The notes under the pieces: generated by a model
Seen by the model: the letters and a program-made list of their open reading frames with translations, nothing else
Databases searched by the model: none
Told to the model about the DNA's origin: nothing
In this document: positions 47,501 to 61,847 of the stretch, piece by piece
How positions within the stretch are numbered: position 1 is the first letter of the stretch
Layout: every line of letters starts with the position of its first letter
From: Monarcha castaneiventris obscurior
Lineage: Eukaryota > Chordata > Aves > Passeriformes > Monarchidae
NCBI GenBank assembly: GCA_026261815.1
Contig: JAMPIT010000856.1
Span: 13,422,001 to 13,486,000, forward strand
Length of the DNA stretch: 64,000 bases
Direction: 5' to 3'
Made by a program: the position numbers and the translations under genes

Positions 47501-50500
47501 CTCCTAGCAAATAGGAAACTCAAGGGAGAGGAAAGAAATAAAATGGTGGGGGGTGAAAAAGAAAATAAAAAGACTGTCAGGTTTATTTCTGGTCATTGCA
47601 TCTAAACTAGCAGTGCATTAGTCTGTACCAGTCTGTGTCTGCTGAAAAAAATGCAGTCTTTCATGGAAGCACAGCTCCAGGCATTCCCAGGCTGATTCAC
47701 CGGAGGCTTCTGGACACGTTTCATTTCTTTATTCAAATAACCCTCACACCGTGGGAGTGTTGCCTGTAACACCCTTCTGCCTCACACACCCTTTTACTAC
47801 TGGGTTTTCTGTGCACTGTGTCTCATCTGCATCCCATACAGCAAAGACTCAGGCACAGTTTTCAGTCCTCTGACCTCTGGTTTATTGACTCTGCACCAGA
47901 GCCAGAGACAGCCTGTGCAGAAGTACCTGGCAGCTCTTCCTTACTTTCAGTAATCACTTCCTCAATTTCTTTGTTCCTCTATTTTTCATTAGATCTATTT
48001 TATGGGCAGTTTCTGCCACAGAGGATGTTGTCACTCCTCTACACACACTCACACTTGCCTGCACTCTCATTATGTGTAGAAATCTACAAGGGAGCACTGG
48101 CAACAGCAAAGGCACAGCACAGCCTTATACTCAACCTCTTCTCCAAGAAGCATATTCCATCTACATCAACTTGAAAGGCTTTGCTGTTAACCATCATCTC
48201 ATGCTACCAAATGGACAAAAGCTGCAAAGTCATGTTTGAAATTGTGCCAGCCAATACAGGTCAAAAAGCAAGAGCTTTGCTTTTTTTGTAGTTAGAAAAG
48301 GAGTTCCACAGCATCTGTAGCACAGAGGTCAGAATACGACAATGGAGAGCATGTGAATGGATTCCAAATGCTTCCTTTTCACATCCACTTCCTTCCAGCA
48401 GAGGCATGACCACCAAGTTCCAGGTGCAATCAGCAGAGTGGGCCCAGGGCTCTATCCAGGCTCTACTTTCACCATCCCCCCCATGTGCACCCCCAGCACA
48501 CATCCCTTTCCACACCTGAGCCACCATTCTTCAAGTGCAAAGTTCTTCCACTTTAACACATTAAAGTGGCCAACAACTGACTCTACTGAAGTGTGTGCTG
48601 GAGTTTAAATTTAAAAAATTTATTGTTTTGAAAAACAACTGTTAAAACAGAGTGTCAGTCTCCTTTATATAGGAAAAAAATTCCCTAAGGCCAAGTGAAA
48701 AAGTGAATCCCATCAACTTTACAAGAGTCTGTAAAAACAAAGGCATCTTGCAGTGCCAGGAGACTGAACTACCTGAGGTTTCTGCAACCCTAAATTTGAA
48801 GCACATTTAAGACTCTGTTAAATGAGCTAAATGTATTATTTAAAAAGGAAAATAAGCAGGAAAAAAGAACAGCTTTTATAACTATATAGTTCAAATGTAA
48901 TCAATCTTTTAATAATCTATTATCATTGATAAGCAAGTAACACAACCACTCTGAAACCTCATGGCAGTGTAAGACATTGTTTACTCTCAGCAGAGATTAT
49001 TCTTTCCTTGTCATGTTTCTCCATGAAAGAGAAAAGCGTGCTGAAGTCATCTTTATTTTTCTGCTTTACACGTAAATGCTTTCTTCCTTTGCAGAACACA
49101 CTTGCATGTGAGTTAGACACTGACATGCCAGTCCCTCAGAGCACCACTGATGACACTGTTAGTGACACTGAGTGAAAAAGCAAAATGCTACAACGACTCT
49201 GATTTAAAAAAAAAAGAAAAAAGAAAAAACCAAGAGGAAGGAGGAAGAAAATAAAAGAATGAGCAACTGAAGAGGAGGGGACTGGAAAGCAATCAGATAC
49301 GTACCTCCTAATGCAGAATAAGCAGAGACAGCCAGTCACAGAACAGAAAGGTGATAGGTCATAGGCCATAAGGAAAACAAGAAGGCACATTTAAACCACT
49401 CATCAAAAAATCATAGCCAAAACCAAACCAAGAGAAACTCACAAATAATATGGAAAAATAAAGACGTACAAAAATAACTACTTGAAGAGAAATCCTTTTT
49501 TCGTACACAGAAAACTGTGTTGAAAAACCACACACAGTTTTCTGAAATGACCTTATGAAGACTTAGTTGTTATTTATCAGTCACAGCATGTGGTAAATAC
49601 CATGTGGTGTTCCCTTTTTGCCGCCGAGTTTTTATTTCTCAGATCTCAGAAATAAAACTCCGAAGTTTGAAACAAGATTGCTAATTTGGCTATGCAAAAT
49701 AAGGAGTAACAGCCTTCGGACGCAAAGGAGCTACTTATTTTGGTTCACACGTTTTTAAATACGAAGTTAAACCTGTTACCTTCACAAAAAAGCAGGTAGA
49801 CACAGAGCAGCAAACATGCTAACAATGAACAAACAGACAGCAGCAGAACTGCCCTTGTGACTAACCTAATTTCAGCAGCCAACCTTCTCTATCTGGATTA
49901 AAAAATGTATGCGTTAGATCATTTCCATCATCCTCTGGAATTTTAAATGGCTCATTCTTAATACTTTCATATAAATTCTAGAAAAATAAAAGAGGAAAAA
50001 GACCTTATTAATAAATGTCTTAACAGAAAATGCAACCAGGATATCTTACTGCTTCACAGACCATTTCTATAAAAACCACAGGAAATATTGCCCATAAAAT
50101 TCTGGAGCACCCCTTGTCAATCTCTGTTTTCTACTTTGATCATGGCTGATTTTAAACTACTTCAGCTATAAGCAAGTCTCTCTTACGTACAAATTTCTTA
50201 AGCACTCCTAGCAATGACAGTTTTATTTTATCTTCAGCATTTAGTATTTCAAAGATTTCAGATCAGTCTCATTTAGTACAAGTTTTGCCAAATGAATCTG
50301 GGTTTTCAGAAAATGGTGTAGCCCATCACACTGTCTTACAGCAGTAAGTATTTTTACTGATTTCTCAAGGAAGGAGCTCCACAAGACACATGAAAACAAT
50401 GAGAGGCAATTAGGAAAAAAAAAATTTTTACTTATTTTTCTGACTTATCTAGATATACTACTTTTTTTCATAAGAAGCCAACTCCATGAGAATTTTGCCA

Positions 50501-53500
50501 TAAGCAAACTACTGAGAGACACACAGAGCATTTATTGTGAAACAGCTTGTTCTCAACAAAAGGTTAGATATAGGGAGAACTAGCTCAAAGTAGCTGTGAA
50601 TATCAGAATATGCTTCTTTGAGCTACTCAAATGGTTACACATGCTAGAAAATGTTCTTTTGCCTTCCCTTGACAAATCTGCCTGAGAACTGTTGCACACG
50701 CTTTTTTAACTCTGCTACTAAAAACACAAAGCCTGGCTTTGTCTTACCCTTAGCAATTCCTCTGGAAGGTCTCCACCTTCATTAATTCCACGATTCATGG
50801 AGATAAACCTCTCCACTGTGGGTTTATCTCGCACGTTGTGGTTGTGCAGGCTGGTATTCAACATAATGATGGCAAATGAAAGCACGTAACACGTATCTGA
50901 AATCAGATTTGAAAAATGCTTTATCTTCCCATGTGTTGTGTGTACAAACCTGTAAATTAGTATATACCTCATCCTGACTAATAAAGAAACAGTCAAAAAA
51001 TCCTGAATGCTGTACATAAAAGTCTAAGATCTTTCTTTAAGCTGTTGAATTAAGCCCAGTTAAAGAAAAAAGTTACAATTCAAATAACAAACAAGAAAAA
51101 TTGTTTAAGAATAAAAAAGAATTTAAACTTATGAAATCATTGCTACCACCCTAAATTAACATTTCACTTCAAACACTGAAGTGTTGGGCAAAATGTTCTC
51201 TGCACAGATTTTGCCTAAATCGTAGTGGTGGATGCTATAATAAACCTGGTCCATCAGCCTCCTCCTACGCAAAGTACTTCCAAAGCTCTCTCTAAAGAGA
51301 AAGAATGGTCTCTTCAAAATAATATTTTGATTGCATTTAAAAAGACTGAAAATGACATTGACTCAATTTCATGGCATACAGGAGGCAGCTAGCACTACTG
51401 GATAATATCAGAAGATGACAAAGGAAATCTTATCACGCCTCTTGCCATGGTTATGATTATAGTAAATTCTCCCAGAATTCAAGTCCAAGACTGTGTGTAA
51501 GAAAAAAGCAGGATGAAAACCTGCTACAGAGAGGAAAAATGTGCCTGCATCTTCAGCAGTTTGTTTTTAGTAGCTGTTTTCCTCTCTAGCTGTTACAGAC
51601 CTGCTTTACACCAACCTTTTCCTATCCTGTCTAATCCTCAAATTAAGTGATCAAGAGTGAACTATTTGTGTATATAATCAGACCAGCAATGCCAGGGCAT
51701 TCTGTGCAGTTCTGTGAAGTTTTATAAATGAAAATGCATTCCTGACCATAAGTTTGCACCTCCTGGATTAGACAGTCACATGTTCTCAGGTATTTCTCAT
51801 TTCACATATTATTTTATCCTCAACTTCCAAACTGGCCATTATCTCCTGGCATCAGATGTAGAGGAACATACACACATATATATGTAATTATATTTGGATC
51901 ATTTAAATACTTAAGAACTCCTGTTTCCTGGGACTGACCTGTAGACTGGAAGACTCCTGGGTTACAAAGGCAATAGCGTGAAGCAAAAGCTTCCATCATA
52001 CGGTCAATTTTTTGAGCCTCTCCTGGGAGTCTGAAGCTCCACAGAAACTGCCTACAGAAGGGAAGAACAGTTGTTAGACTCATTCCAATATTTACATATT
52101 AAGTATTTATTACAAATAATCCGAAACAAACAGAAAAAGAAAAAAAATCAGCAATGCCTATATAGAATGTCCTAGAAATATGTTCTCAATCTCTCAACAC
52201 ACAAGTCAGGAGCTATTATAAAGCAACATGCACAGATGGCTAGCCCAGTAACTCAGCCAGCAACACTGCATGCTATCAGGCAAGATAATATGGCAGTTCA
52301 TATTCTGAGGCTCTCTCTTTTTTCCAGACTAGTAAACAATTTTCTGTATGCATCCCATTTTTGCCACGAGAATGCTACGGGGGGAAAAAATGAGTTCAAT
52401 CCTCCCTGGGTTTCCTGGCTACAGAAAGCAATGAACAGTCAGCTAGACTTTATTCACAATGTAAAAGGACACAATACACAAAATATTTCTGGTGTAAGGA
52501 GAGAGAAACAAGGAATACAGAAAGACTTAACATATTTACTTCAATTCATACAAAACCTTTTAAAAATGGTAACAACAACAAGAAAACCCCACTGCTTAGA
52601 GAGGTGCTGCCTGTCTACTGTAAGTTCACACCACAAGAATCAGACCTAGGTCTTAAAAAGAGCAACTCATGCCATCACTTCAGCAATTTGGTAATACACA
52701 CAGCAGATCTTGCTGCTGCTTAGCACCATGAACTGGAATACAGAGTTGACTTTTGTAACTCACTATTTCTACAGAGGTACACTGGAATGCATACAGGACA
52801 GAAGTCTCCACAAATTTGTTTTGGCACACGGTGGCACTAAAATGTTCCAATGAACTTCATCATTTATTCTTTTATCTCTTAGCAAAAGAATTATCTGAAT
52901 TAAACCAGGATCTAAACCAGCAAAGTTACATGCTCTGCCATGCAAAACAAGTTCTCACTATTCCCTGTACACTGGATGCCAGTATAACAACCCTTTGTTC
53001 CTGTCTTCACCAGTTTTCATTTCAGGACATTATATTCAAGTGTCACAGGCCATCTTTAGTTTGTCAGCTCTATATACTGTCTTTACTCACCTCATGCAAG
53101 GTTCCAACCCAGATCACGAATTTTGTAAGCTACCAAAATACAAACATTTAATAGTAGCAGCTGCTAAGGAAGAAGAAAATCAAACCTAACATCAAACTGG
53201 GTAAAAGAGACAGGAATACGAAGCTTCCCAGACAAGCTTCAGCAGCCACAGAAAAGGCTTCTTTGGCTCAAGCCTCAGGCAGCTCAAGTTATCATCGCCA
53301 CATCACTCAACCATAGCAAAGCTGTTCTGACTCCACATCACAAGGCACTGCACCAGAAACAAAGATCACACGGACATTTCCATTTATCTGGTGTCAGGAG
53401 GGAGTCACTTGGGGCAAAAAAACAGGCAGAACTGTCTAAGCCAACTTAATTTGCTCAATCTGCTAGGGATTTTCACCACGTTGAGAAGGGATCTCACAAG

Positions 53501-56500
53501 GTCACTGTATACAAGCATCCCAGATAAATCAAGGGAACTGTTCACATAGCAAGGGAAAAAAATAAACTAAGAAATCACACTTTCTTTCACATGACAAGTG
53601 GGAAACTGAAGGAAGTAGAAGGAAATCACTCATTTCAAAGTTTACCTCTCTGTGACTGAACATAATCAGTGACTATGGTCAGTGGATTTCTCCCCCTCCC
53701 TGCCCAGAAGGACAAGTTGAGGTGGAATAAAAGGAGGAAGAAAATTATTTAATTAAAGAGTTTATTTCTTTTTTAACCTATCTCTGTGCTAAGATATAAA
53801 ATAGACCCTCATTTGTCCACATATGGCAGGCACACCAAGTAGTAACAGCTGTTTTAGTTGCATGTATTTGTCTGAAATAATCAGAAGTTTTCACCCCCAA
53901 AGGCAGCACACACACAAGCCATCAGAAGGGTTAGACAGAGCTGTCTCTGCTCACTTGCACAGTAATTTGTACAGTAGTGCTGAGCTGTAGAGCAGCCTTC
54001 TGACGAATAAATCAACACAGTGACTCATGTAAACATGCAATTTGATAAAGGAAGCTCAGGTCAAAAAACAGAAAGAATTTACTCACCTTAAGGCTTGTAC
54101 AAGATTGAGATCAGCGAACTCATGGAGTTCAACAAAAGCCTGAAGAACTTTAATATTAAATTCATCTCTGCAAAAAACAAAAATGAAACAGACAATTACA
54201 ATTCTGATCTTTGAAGACTTGACAGATATTTTGATTTGCTTCCAAAAATAAATAAGGAAATACGCAATCATGCAGACCAAATCAAGTCATCAGAAATAAT
54301 CTACACATTTGAGAGGTATTTTAATATTTAACACTAGTACTTTGCCCATTTTTGCTGGTAAGTTAGCAAAAGCCAGTACATTTGAGACTAATTTCCTTAG
54401 CCATACAATGTATGACAAACAATCTTTTTACCACTCTAAGAAGAGAAAATATTAAAGCAGTATCTTAATTTATGTACAAAGATAAGAAACAAAAATGCTT
54501 CTATTGATTCTATCCAAGAAAAAGAGCAGCTTTTGAAAAGTGCTGCTTAGCATGTACTGTACTCTTACTCCATTCTCAAAAACTGGTACAACAAAGTTTA
54601 GTAAAATCAGAATAGGTTTTGAAGGGGCTTCCTCTCACCCATCTCTTAGATTGGTATGTAAATCATGAGCCAAATTATGTTTTGTTTAATACAAGGGTGC
54701 TTAAATGCAAAAGTAACATTTAAATGAACACAAAACTATGTGGATGGACAGAACTTGGCCTACACCATCACTGAGGTCATGTGCCAGAAGAATAAAGGTT
54801 TATAATCCTTAGGGTGTGCTTTAAATACATCACCAAGACAGAATGTTGCGTATCAGCCTCCACCCAAAAACAGAAAGGTGTGCACCCACCAGGAATGATC
54901 TGTTGCTTTGCTGACTACCTGCATAGTCAGACTAACCTGTAACACTCAGGAGTAAATACCTTTAAACCAACTGTTCATTCATTACCATGTTCCCACATTG
55001 TTTACAGAAAAACACACCAGTTCTGTCAGCAAATCCAAGCAATTCTCATCAGATTTAGCAATGCACAATTCAACTGGGCAACTACTTTTCAGTGAAGTGG
55101 CATAAAAGAGAGCACTTGAGAGGGGTATGTTTTTACTCTAAGCAATTATTTAGTTTACAGGCATGCAGTACTTTTGCTGGGTACACTTCCAAAGACACAA
55201 GCCAAATAACACAAATGCTCCAGGAAGCCACTTAAAAAAAGAAGTCAAGAGTTACCCACATAGAAAGAAACCTTAACTCTTTTTTTAGGATGTAATTCAT
55301 CCCTCATTTATCATAATTTTTGCTCATTCCATTTTTACATTCACTTTTTTCAGTTTGCTGAGTGCTGTGAGACTGTAGAAGTCAGTAATTTAGAATATAT
55401 CTCTTTATGGCAGAATGTTATATAAATATTTCATTCTGTTGACTAACCTGGTCTTGCCTTCAGCTATATTTAGCTAGAATACAGAAGTAATTTATGATGG
55501 GCCCCTGAAAGGGGGTGGCAAAGTAAGAGAAAATGTCCTCAGACATAATTCTGTTGTTTAAAAACTGTTGACATGTCTACATACTCTGCACAGAGACTTC
55601 ATAACAAAGACCTATTTTCAAAATGCTCGTATTACAGAAAAAACTTTCACTGAACCTATGAAAGCCAAGAGGAAACTGCTGAGCAAAAACCACGCTGCTG
55701 ATGCTGGAACCAGACTGAAGAGTGTCTCAAAAGGGAGCTGCCACAACCCATCATCACCACAGGAGCACATCCTAAATGAGTCACCTCCAAGAGCTCCCTG
55801 AGTGGCCCTGGAACATGTGCCAGCACATCCATACCCACACTCCAACCCACTGCTCTGCTGCCTCTCACAGCTGCCTTTTTAAAGTCAGCTCCTGGGCTGC
55901 ACAGCAATGCAATCATTGCATTCTGATTGTGTTTTGCAACAGTGTGCATAAATATGCACTGCATGTTTATTGTACCAGGGTTGATAAGCACTGGGTGCAG
56001 CTGCCCTTGGAGGCGCCTCCTTAGCAATGGGACTTGTGTGTGCAGGGAGGTGACAACACCAAAACCTGCCTGTAACCACCATCCCAGGAAGTACCTGCTT
56101 GAATAAGTAATTTCTTTACTGTCAGTTATTACTGACTGTAAATCACTCCTTCTCTGGACACTGCAACCAGTAGTGTTGCAACACAACTCTCAAACATTCT
56201 GAAAGCTTGTGGTATTAAATGCTGCACTACAGACAAATGTTTTGGTTTACTCAAAATAGTAAATTACAGTTAATTAAATACCATTCCACAATGTACCCAT
56301 TTAAAAATAACAACCTAACAGGAAGAAAACCTATCACAATACTGTAGCAGTTTTACATCCCCACTGTAGCTTTTCCAGATCTCAGAGCACTCAAGCAGTT
56401 CTTTCATGCAGCCTATGAAAGGGAACTACCCAAAACCTGTAAATGTGCTTTGTAAGCTCAAGAGCAAAGTTCCAATATTTCTACTTTACCTTTCACCGAG

Positions 56501-59500
56501 GTAATCTCCAATTACCGTTTTATTTAATCCTTCTCCTTTATAAAGGAACTGTGCAATGTCTTCTGCAGTGTTGTGCAGGAGGTCATTTTCTATCAGAAAC
56601 TGTATTCCCTAGGAAGAGCAATTCCAGAGGAAAGGGAATGTTATGTCTTCTTCCACAAGCATTTATGTAAATACCACTCGTAACATTTGGTATTAATATA
56701 CTGACACAGACATACATAGCATGTTAAGAACTACATTAACCTACAGATTTTTATATCTCTTTTAATACAATGGTAAACAAATGTTTTTCTGTTAGATGAG
56801 CAATATTTAGTCCTGGTTTTAAGATGAAAATGGGAACACATTTTTAAGGCTAGAAGTACTAGGTGGCAGTTTGAATCCCTAAACCACAGAGAGATCAAAT
56901 ATTAATTGAATAATGAGTGCATGCTGCTCTTTGGAGCTAATGTGTGAGCTGGCCCGCTCCCAACATTGCATAAATGTCTGCAGAGCCGTAATCTGCAAAA
57001 TCATATAATGAAGAGGTACATAGAAACATCTTAATTACCACCATGACACAAAATAAAGCATCTGGTATAATCTACAAACTGCAACCCAATACATCAAGCC
57101 ACTACTTGCAGAAGGAAGTCACAGCTGAAGATACTGAAACCGGTTTAAAAGAGTTTATGCTGACACTGGGATTATCAGTGAATTCTGGTTGTGCTGGAAC
57201 TAAACTATTCACAAAGGACTGGAGCTACACTACTCACAAAGGGCTGCTCAGTCAGGCTGCTACCAAAGGCAGGTGGAGAGTCTTACCCTGTCCCTCAGAG
57301 GGTACTTGATCAAGCCCCAGGACTCCTATTCCTCCACAAATTACTGCCCTACAACTGGCACACTCTAGGGAAGCCCAGAGACCTCTCTGCAAAGCGGCAA
57401 AGAAAGGAGACTGAGAGTTATACAGAGATTATGGAAAGGATGGAAGGGTGTTCTGACACTGAGCAGGTCATGCAGAGAGAAACATCCTCTTTACAGCCCA
57501 CAGATCCCAACACTGATGTTGCTACTCCTGCTGATTTCTTCAAACTGCAACAACATGCTGGTGAAAAGTAGAAATGGAAACTATAAGTAACCTTAATGTC
57601 TTGGATTCCAAATATGTACAAAAGAGGTTAATAAATTATTACTAATATGCTCTACTAGTTTTTCAATTTCTGCAAGTGGAATATTATTAACTTCATTACA
57701 ACTGAAAAAACTGCTTTTTTTTTTTTTTGATATAGCATAGATAGCCCTCCAGTAACATTCAAAAAAGTTATTATTCTTCTGTTTGGTTATTTCTAGTTTT
57801 TAATAATGAAATGGTTACCTGTCTGAGAAAAAAAAAAGTTTTCTGACCTAATTTAACAAAGAAAATGAACTGTGATGTTATAAAGCTTGAAGCTTTCTTT
57901 AGAAAGTCTGGAATGCAATTCCCTCAAAACAATTTTATCATCATCTGAAAACTTTAGATGCCAGGCTGGTACTCTGACAACTTAGTATTTTGGTAAGTCA
58001 TTTCACAACAGACATGATTTCTTTACAAAGAATATATCCATTATATCTAGAACCAGAAATTGCTGAGCTTTCCTCAATACTGATCCTTCAAAGCTTATTT
58101 GTACAATATTTGACTACAAAACATAGTGCTTTTTCCCATACCAAGTTATCCAAAAAGCTCTCATCTCTGACAAAAGAGAATCTTTCCTCTGATATCAGAA
58201 ACAGCAGATTCCCTTGTTCAACACCTGGACCATATTATTCATGCTTAGTATAAATAGACTGATCTGAATAGGTGTTTTGAAGTTGTGCAAGTTACTGATA
58301 ATGGACACGACTAGAAGTACAGAAAACAAATTTCTGTGGACAGAGGCAGACACTTCACCATACTGCAAAAATCAATTTAATTTTCCTTTTCCTGGATTTT
58401 TTTTTAATTATTGCGAAGATGTTAAAGAACCAGAAGTCAAACAGACAGGAAAAGGAATTTGTCTGGGACAACAACTTCAGCGTCTGGAATAAATGGCAAT
58501 ATAGGCCAAGCAAACCCCCATCACCTCCTACGCTATCTTTTGTCTTGATGCAAATTTTCTTTCTGTAGACTGACAGGAGACAGATGACAGCTGTACTAGT
58601 TTAACTTCCCCACACAAAACTCATGGCTACAGACATATTCAATATTCACTACAAATATTGCATGGATTTTTTTTTTTACGTCACTGCAGCAAAATCTGCT
58701 TTGAATTTCATCGCTTTTACAGTAGTTCAATTGCAAATTTTGCAGTTATTTAAACCCTGCCTTTGTCACAGAGAATTCATTTCCTGGGCCCAACACAGGC
58801 AGTACCAACTTCAACACAGCCAATTTCAAGCACCACTTTGTCTGTGCACAGGGATTCCTGAAGTGTTTTACAAACTTCACCCTTACAGCCCTTCCCACAT
58901 GAGCTCACCAAATCCAAACCCCCAGGTACCCGGTATGACATCATGGAAGTACATAAAACACACCTATTTTCAGAGGGAGCAAGGCAGAATTGCTCTGCAC
59001 ACATGCTAGAATGTGTAAAGACCTCCAAATAGAAGTGATGAAAGAAAATTACCCCACTGTGTTCCTGCTAATATGAAAACATGAGACCTCTGTTACCCAG
59101 TTTAAAGGAGAAAACTTGGTAGATTCAACCCAAGTATTATTACCCCAGTTCTTTGGCCTTCCTAAATCCAGATACCATCTTCCCTCCTGTTTATGAATGA
59201 AAAATAACCTTTTCCCAGTGAACCCAAGGTAGCTTTTCCCAGCAGCAGAAGGATGCATACTTGAGCTGTCTGTAACTTAACGTAGCAGCTGCAAACACCA
59301 TGGCCCAGCTTTAGAGCAGACAGCTACTGCAGCCACCACTGATCACAATTAAGAAATTACTACTCTAAGACTGTTTACCACATCTAAATCATGTTGCAGT
59401 AGCAATGTGGCCATAGCATCTATTTATAGAAATAATTTCATCCAGGAAGAACCATAACAAAAAATAGTTAATGCTGGAATGAAAGCATCTGACATCATCC

Positions 59501-61847
59501 TGTGACTTTGCCACAAAGTTCTAGGACTTGAAAGAGCTGGAGGACAACAGGAAACTACCAAGATATTTGGGGGTTCTGCCTTCAACAGAACAGAAGTTAG
59601 GCAGCCACCAAAATGGAAAATAAAAATAAAAGACATGGCCAGCAGTTTAGAAAGGGTTCCTGTACTTGAGAATTTCTTGCAAACTGGAAACAGTCTGAAG
59701 AACAGAAGCCATCACTGTATTTGGAACATTTCAGAAAAGCCACCAAAATGTAAATTAATTCAATACAATTGGGAAGAAAACATGTCAAGAACACAGCAAA
59801 ACAAATGCTAAATGATTTCCACAAAGACCTTAAAGAATACTCTTCACAATTTCAAAACACAATCTCAATTACAAACAATAGAAGACAGTAAAACAAAGCA
59901 AGGAAGATGAAAAATGAAAAGCAAAGGCTAAAGGTCAAATATGTCAAAGAAGCTCTTTTGTTGCAGGGGAGGTTTGTAAGAGAATGTGCAGGTCCCCATA
60001 TTTTCCAGAAAATTAAGAACTATTTAAGAAGCAGAGAGGCACTCCAGAAAGAATTGCATTACTTCTTGGCTAAATGCAGAGCAGACTTCTTGAAACTGGT
60101 AACCAAGCTTGTACAAGTCAGGTGGACACACATCTATATGTATATACTTATACACACATACAGATGTTCACATGTGCCTTTTGCAAAACAGACTTTAGAT
60201 ATCCAAATATAAAAGTCTACATGAGAACAAATAAAAAAAAAACGGTAAAGGCATTTTGAAAGATAAAAATAGGAGAGCATTAAAGAATAGAAAGTATGGC
60301 CTCACTAATAACCACACATAAAAACATTTTTTTAATTATATTTGACATCAACACAGAACTCCTCTATCAGGTACAAAGCAAGCTAGGTCAATCAATACCT
60401 GGTATATTTGATTGTTGATAAGTAACCTTCATTACCAAAGGTTTGCTTAAGTGAAAGAAGCACACAACTGGCACCTGACCTGATCACTGCTTCCAATTTA
60501 ACTCTCTGCTCTGTGTGTTACAGGACATGCAAGTAAGGCCTGTGAACTTGCATTATCAGAAATGTTTCTTAAGAAAAACATGAAAGTATTTGTCATAGAT
60601 CATGCTACAAGCAGAAACTTGGTTTCTGACAAGTAGAAAAAAATTTCTCTACCTTCTTAGGGTCCATGTTGAATTTCTTCCTTCCCATGGCTATTTGCTT
60701 ATTTCTTTGTGTAGTTTTGCTACATATGGAGACAAAGAAGAAACAACAAGCACTTACCAGTTGCTCTTTTACAAAAACAACAACTTCTGGATGAGCTTTT
60801 AATTTGCATTTTGCCTACTTTGTATGTTCCATTACAAAACCAAGACATTCACTTTTTGTAATGGAGAAAATTGTGATACTATTTTCAAATCCTTCAAGTG
60901 ACTGCAGCTCCAGAGACCCACATCCTTATCAACTGGACAGTAAAATATTACACACTATCCAACATATTCTCTATTCAAACAAATGACACACCTGCACAGG
61001 ATAAAGTCAGGCTTTAGAGACTTTATAACAGACTAAATAAAGGTGGATCCATTGTTTGTTTAGCATGGGAAAGGTATTTTTACTTGCTGTTCCTGGAAGA
61101 TCAAGATCTTACTGAATCATGTCCATATGTTGGCATTACTTACCTTTCTTCTACACTAGTCAGATTATCAATTTCAGTCATAACCTCAGCAATTTCAAAT
61201 TTTAATCTCTGTCAAAAGAAGGAAGGACAATACATTAACCTATACTAGAACACCTTTTGAAATAATCTATCATAAAATAATATGATAATTAGGTTTTATT
61301 TTCTAGTATTTGTTATTTACCTGAAGAAAAGTGAACAATCTTAGGGCTTCCTCAGATATTTAAAGAGTTTACCCCAACTGAATGACTGTTAAACACATGA
61401 ACCTGCACCTCCAGTGTGTGCTCATGTCAGAGCACCAAGACCAAGCTTCCATTATCAATTAATATTTCTTTACCCACATTTCTCACTTGCTCCTATCCTG
61501 GATTCAAATCTGCTGTTTAATGAGTTTTTGATTACACAAATCAAATGTGGACATCTGCACATATTGCATTACATAAATTCAGAAGTTAATATTTTTAAAA
61601 GCACATATATGATGCATAAATCCCGTTCATAATTAGAAGTATTTAGCTTTAGTCATTTATATGCTTTTAAAACCATTATCTGAAATTCATATCTAGGTCT
61701 GCAACTTACTGTAACTTAATCTACTGAAGCAGTTTTCTACAGATCTTTCCAGTAAATCAATTACCTCAATATCATCAATCAGTTCCTTTTTCCTGCGACG
61801 AATATTTAAAAGCTCTTCTCTTTCTTCCAAGGAGAGGTCATCAGGCA
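41555..61847 (-). CDS. CYTH3: CYTH3 (cytohesin-3, GRP1), ARF guanine-nucleotide exchange factor; first coding exon outside window
   Basis: Cytohesin-3 activates ARF GTPases at membranes containing PIP3. Twelve exons: 61847-61765, 61208-61144, 60719-60653, 56608-56490, 54167-54087, 52051-51939, 50896-50748, 49977-49866, 42753-42677, 42595-42524, 42391-42237 and 41627-41555. The reading is 388 aa ending RRIANKK. Order of parts: N-terminal coiled coil ([19 protein letters not shown]), Sec7 domain with the glutamic finger in [19 protein letters not shown] domain ([18 protein letters not shown]), and a C-terminal polybasic helix. The match to human CYTH3 is nearly residue for residue and distinguishes it from CYTH1 and CYTH2. 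Joining exons 49977-49866 and 42753-42677 gives the two-glycine PH form. The initiator exon (human MDEDGGGEGGG) lies beyond 64000. Confidence 0.96.
42754..49865 (-). other. CYTH3 intron between the Sec7 and PH exons
   Basis: A 7.1-kb noncoding intron, the longest seen here. It splits the PH-domain glycine loop. It holds an A-run at about 45240-45257 and scattered unrecognised open frames. In mammals a 3-nt micro-exon in this intron adds a third glycine; so small an exon cannot be located by eye. Confidence 0.85.
49978..50747 (-). other. CYTH3 intron
   Basis: Noncoding, 770 bases, AT-rich. Nothing recognised. Confidence 0.85.
50897..51938 (-). other. CYTH3 intron
   Basis: Noncoding, about 1.0 kb. 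The downstream exon's frame opens into it by chance. No repeats recognised. Confidence 0.85.
52052..54086 (-). other. CYTH3 intron
   Basis: Noncoding, 2.0 kb. Plus-strand open frames of 137 codons (52236-52649) and 111 codons (52816-53151) have no domain, no good start context and no sign of being genes. Confidence 0.8.
54168..56489 (-). other. CYTH3 intron
   Basis: Noncoding, 2.3 kb. A 176-codon minus-strand open frame (55656-56186) shows no recognisable domain and is probably chance. Confidence 0.8.
56609..60652 (-). other. CYTH3 intron
   Basis: Noncoding, 4.0 kb, AT-rich, with a T-run near 57716-57729. No repeat family or gene recognised. Confidence 0.8.
60720..61143 (-). other. CYTH3 intron
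   Basis: Noncoding, 424 bases. Nothing recognised. Confidence 0.85.
61209..61764 (-). other. CYTH3 intron
   Basis: Noncoding, 556 bases. Nothing recognised. Confidence 0.85.

Noticed and set aside
52236..53189. Plus-strand open frames of 137 and 111 codons in a CYTH3 intron, considered as a nested gene
   Set aside because: No domain, no splice partners and no promoter features; the composition is that of the surrounding intron.
55618..56186. Minus-strand 176-codon frame in a CYTH3 intron, considered as a retrogene
   Set aside because: No similarity I recognise, no poly(A) tail and no target-site duplication.
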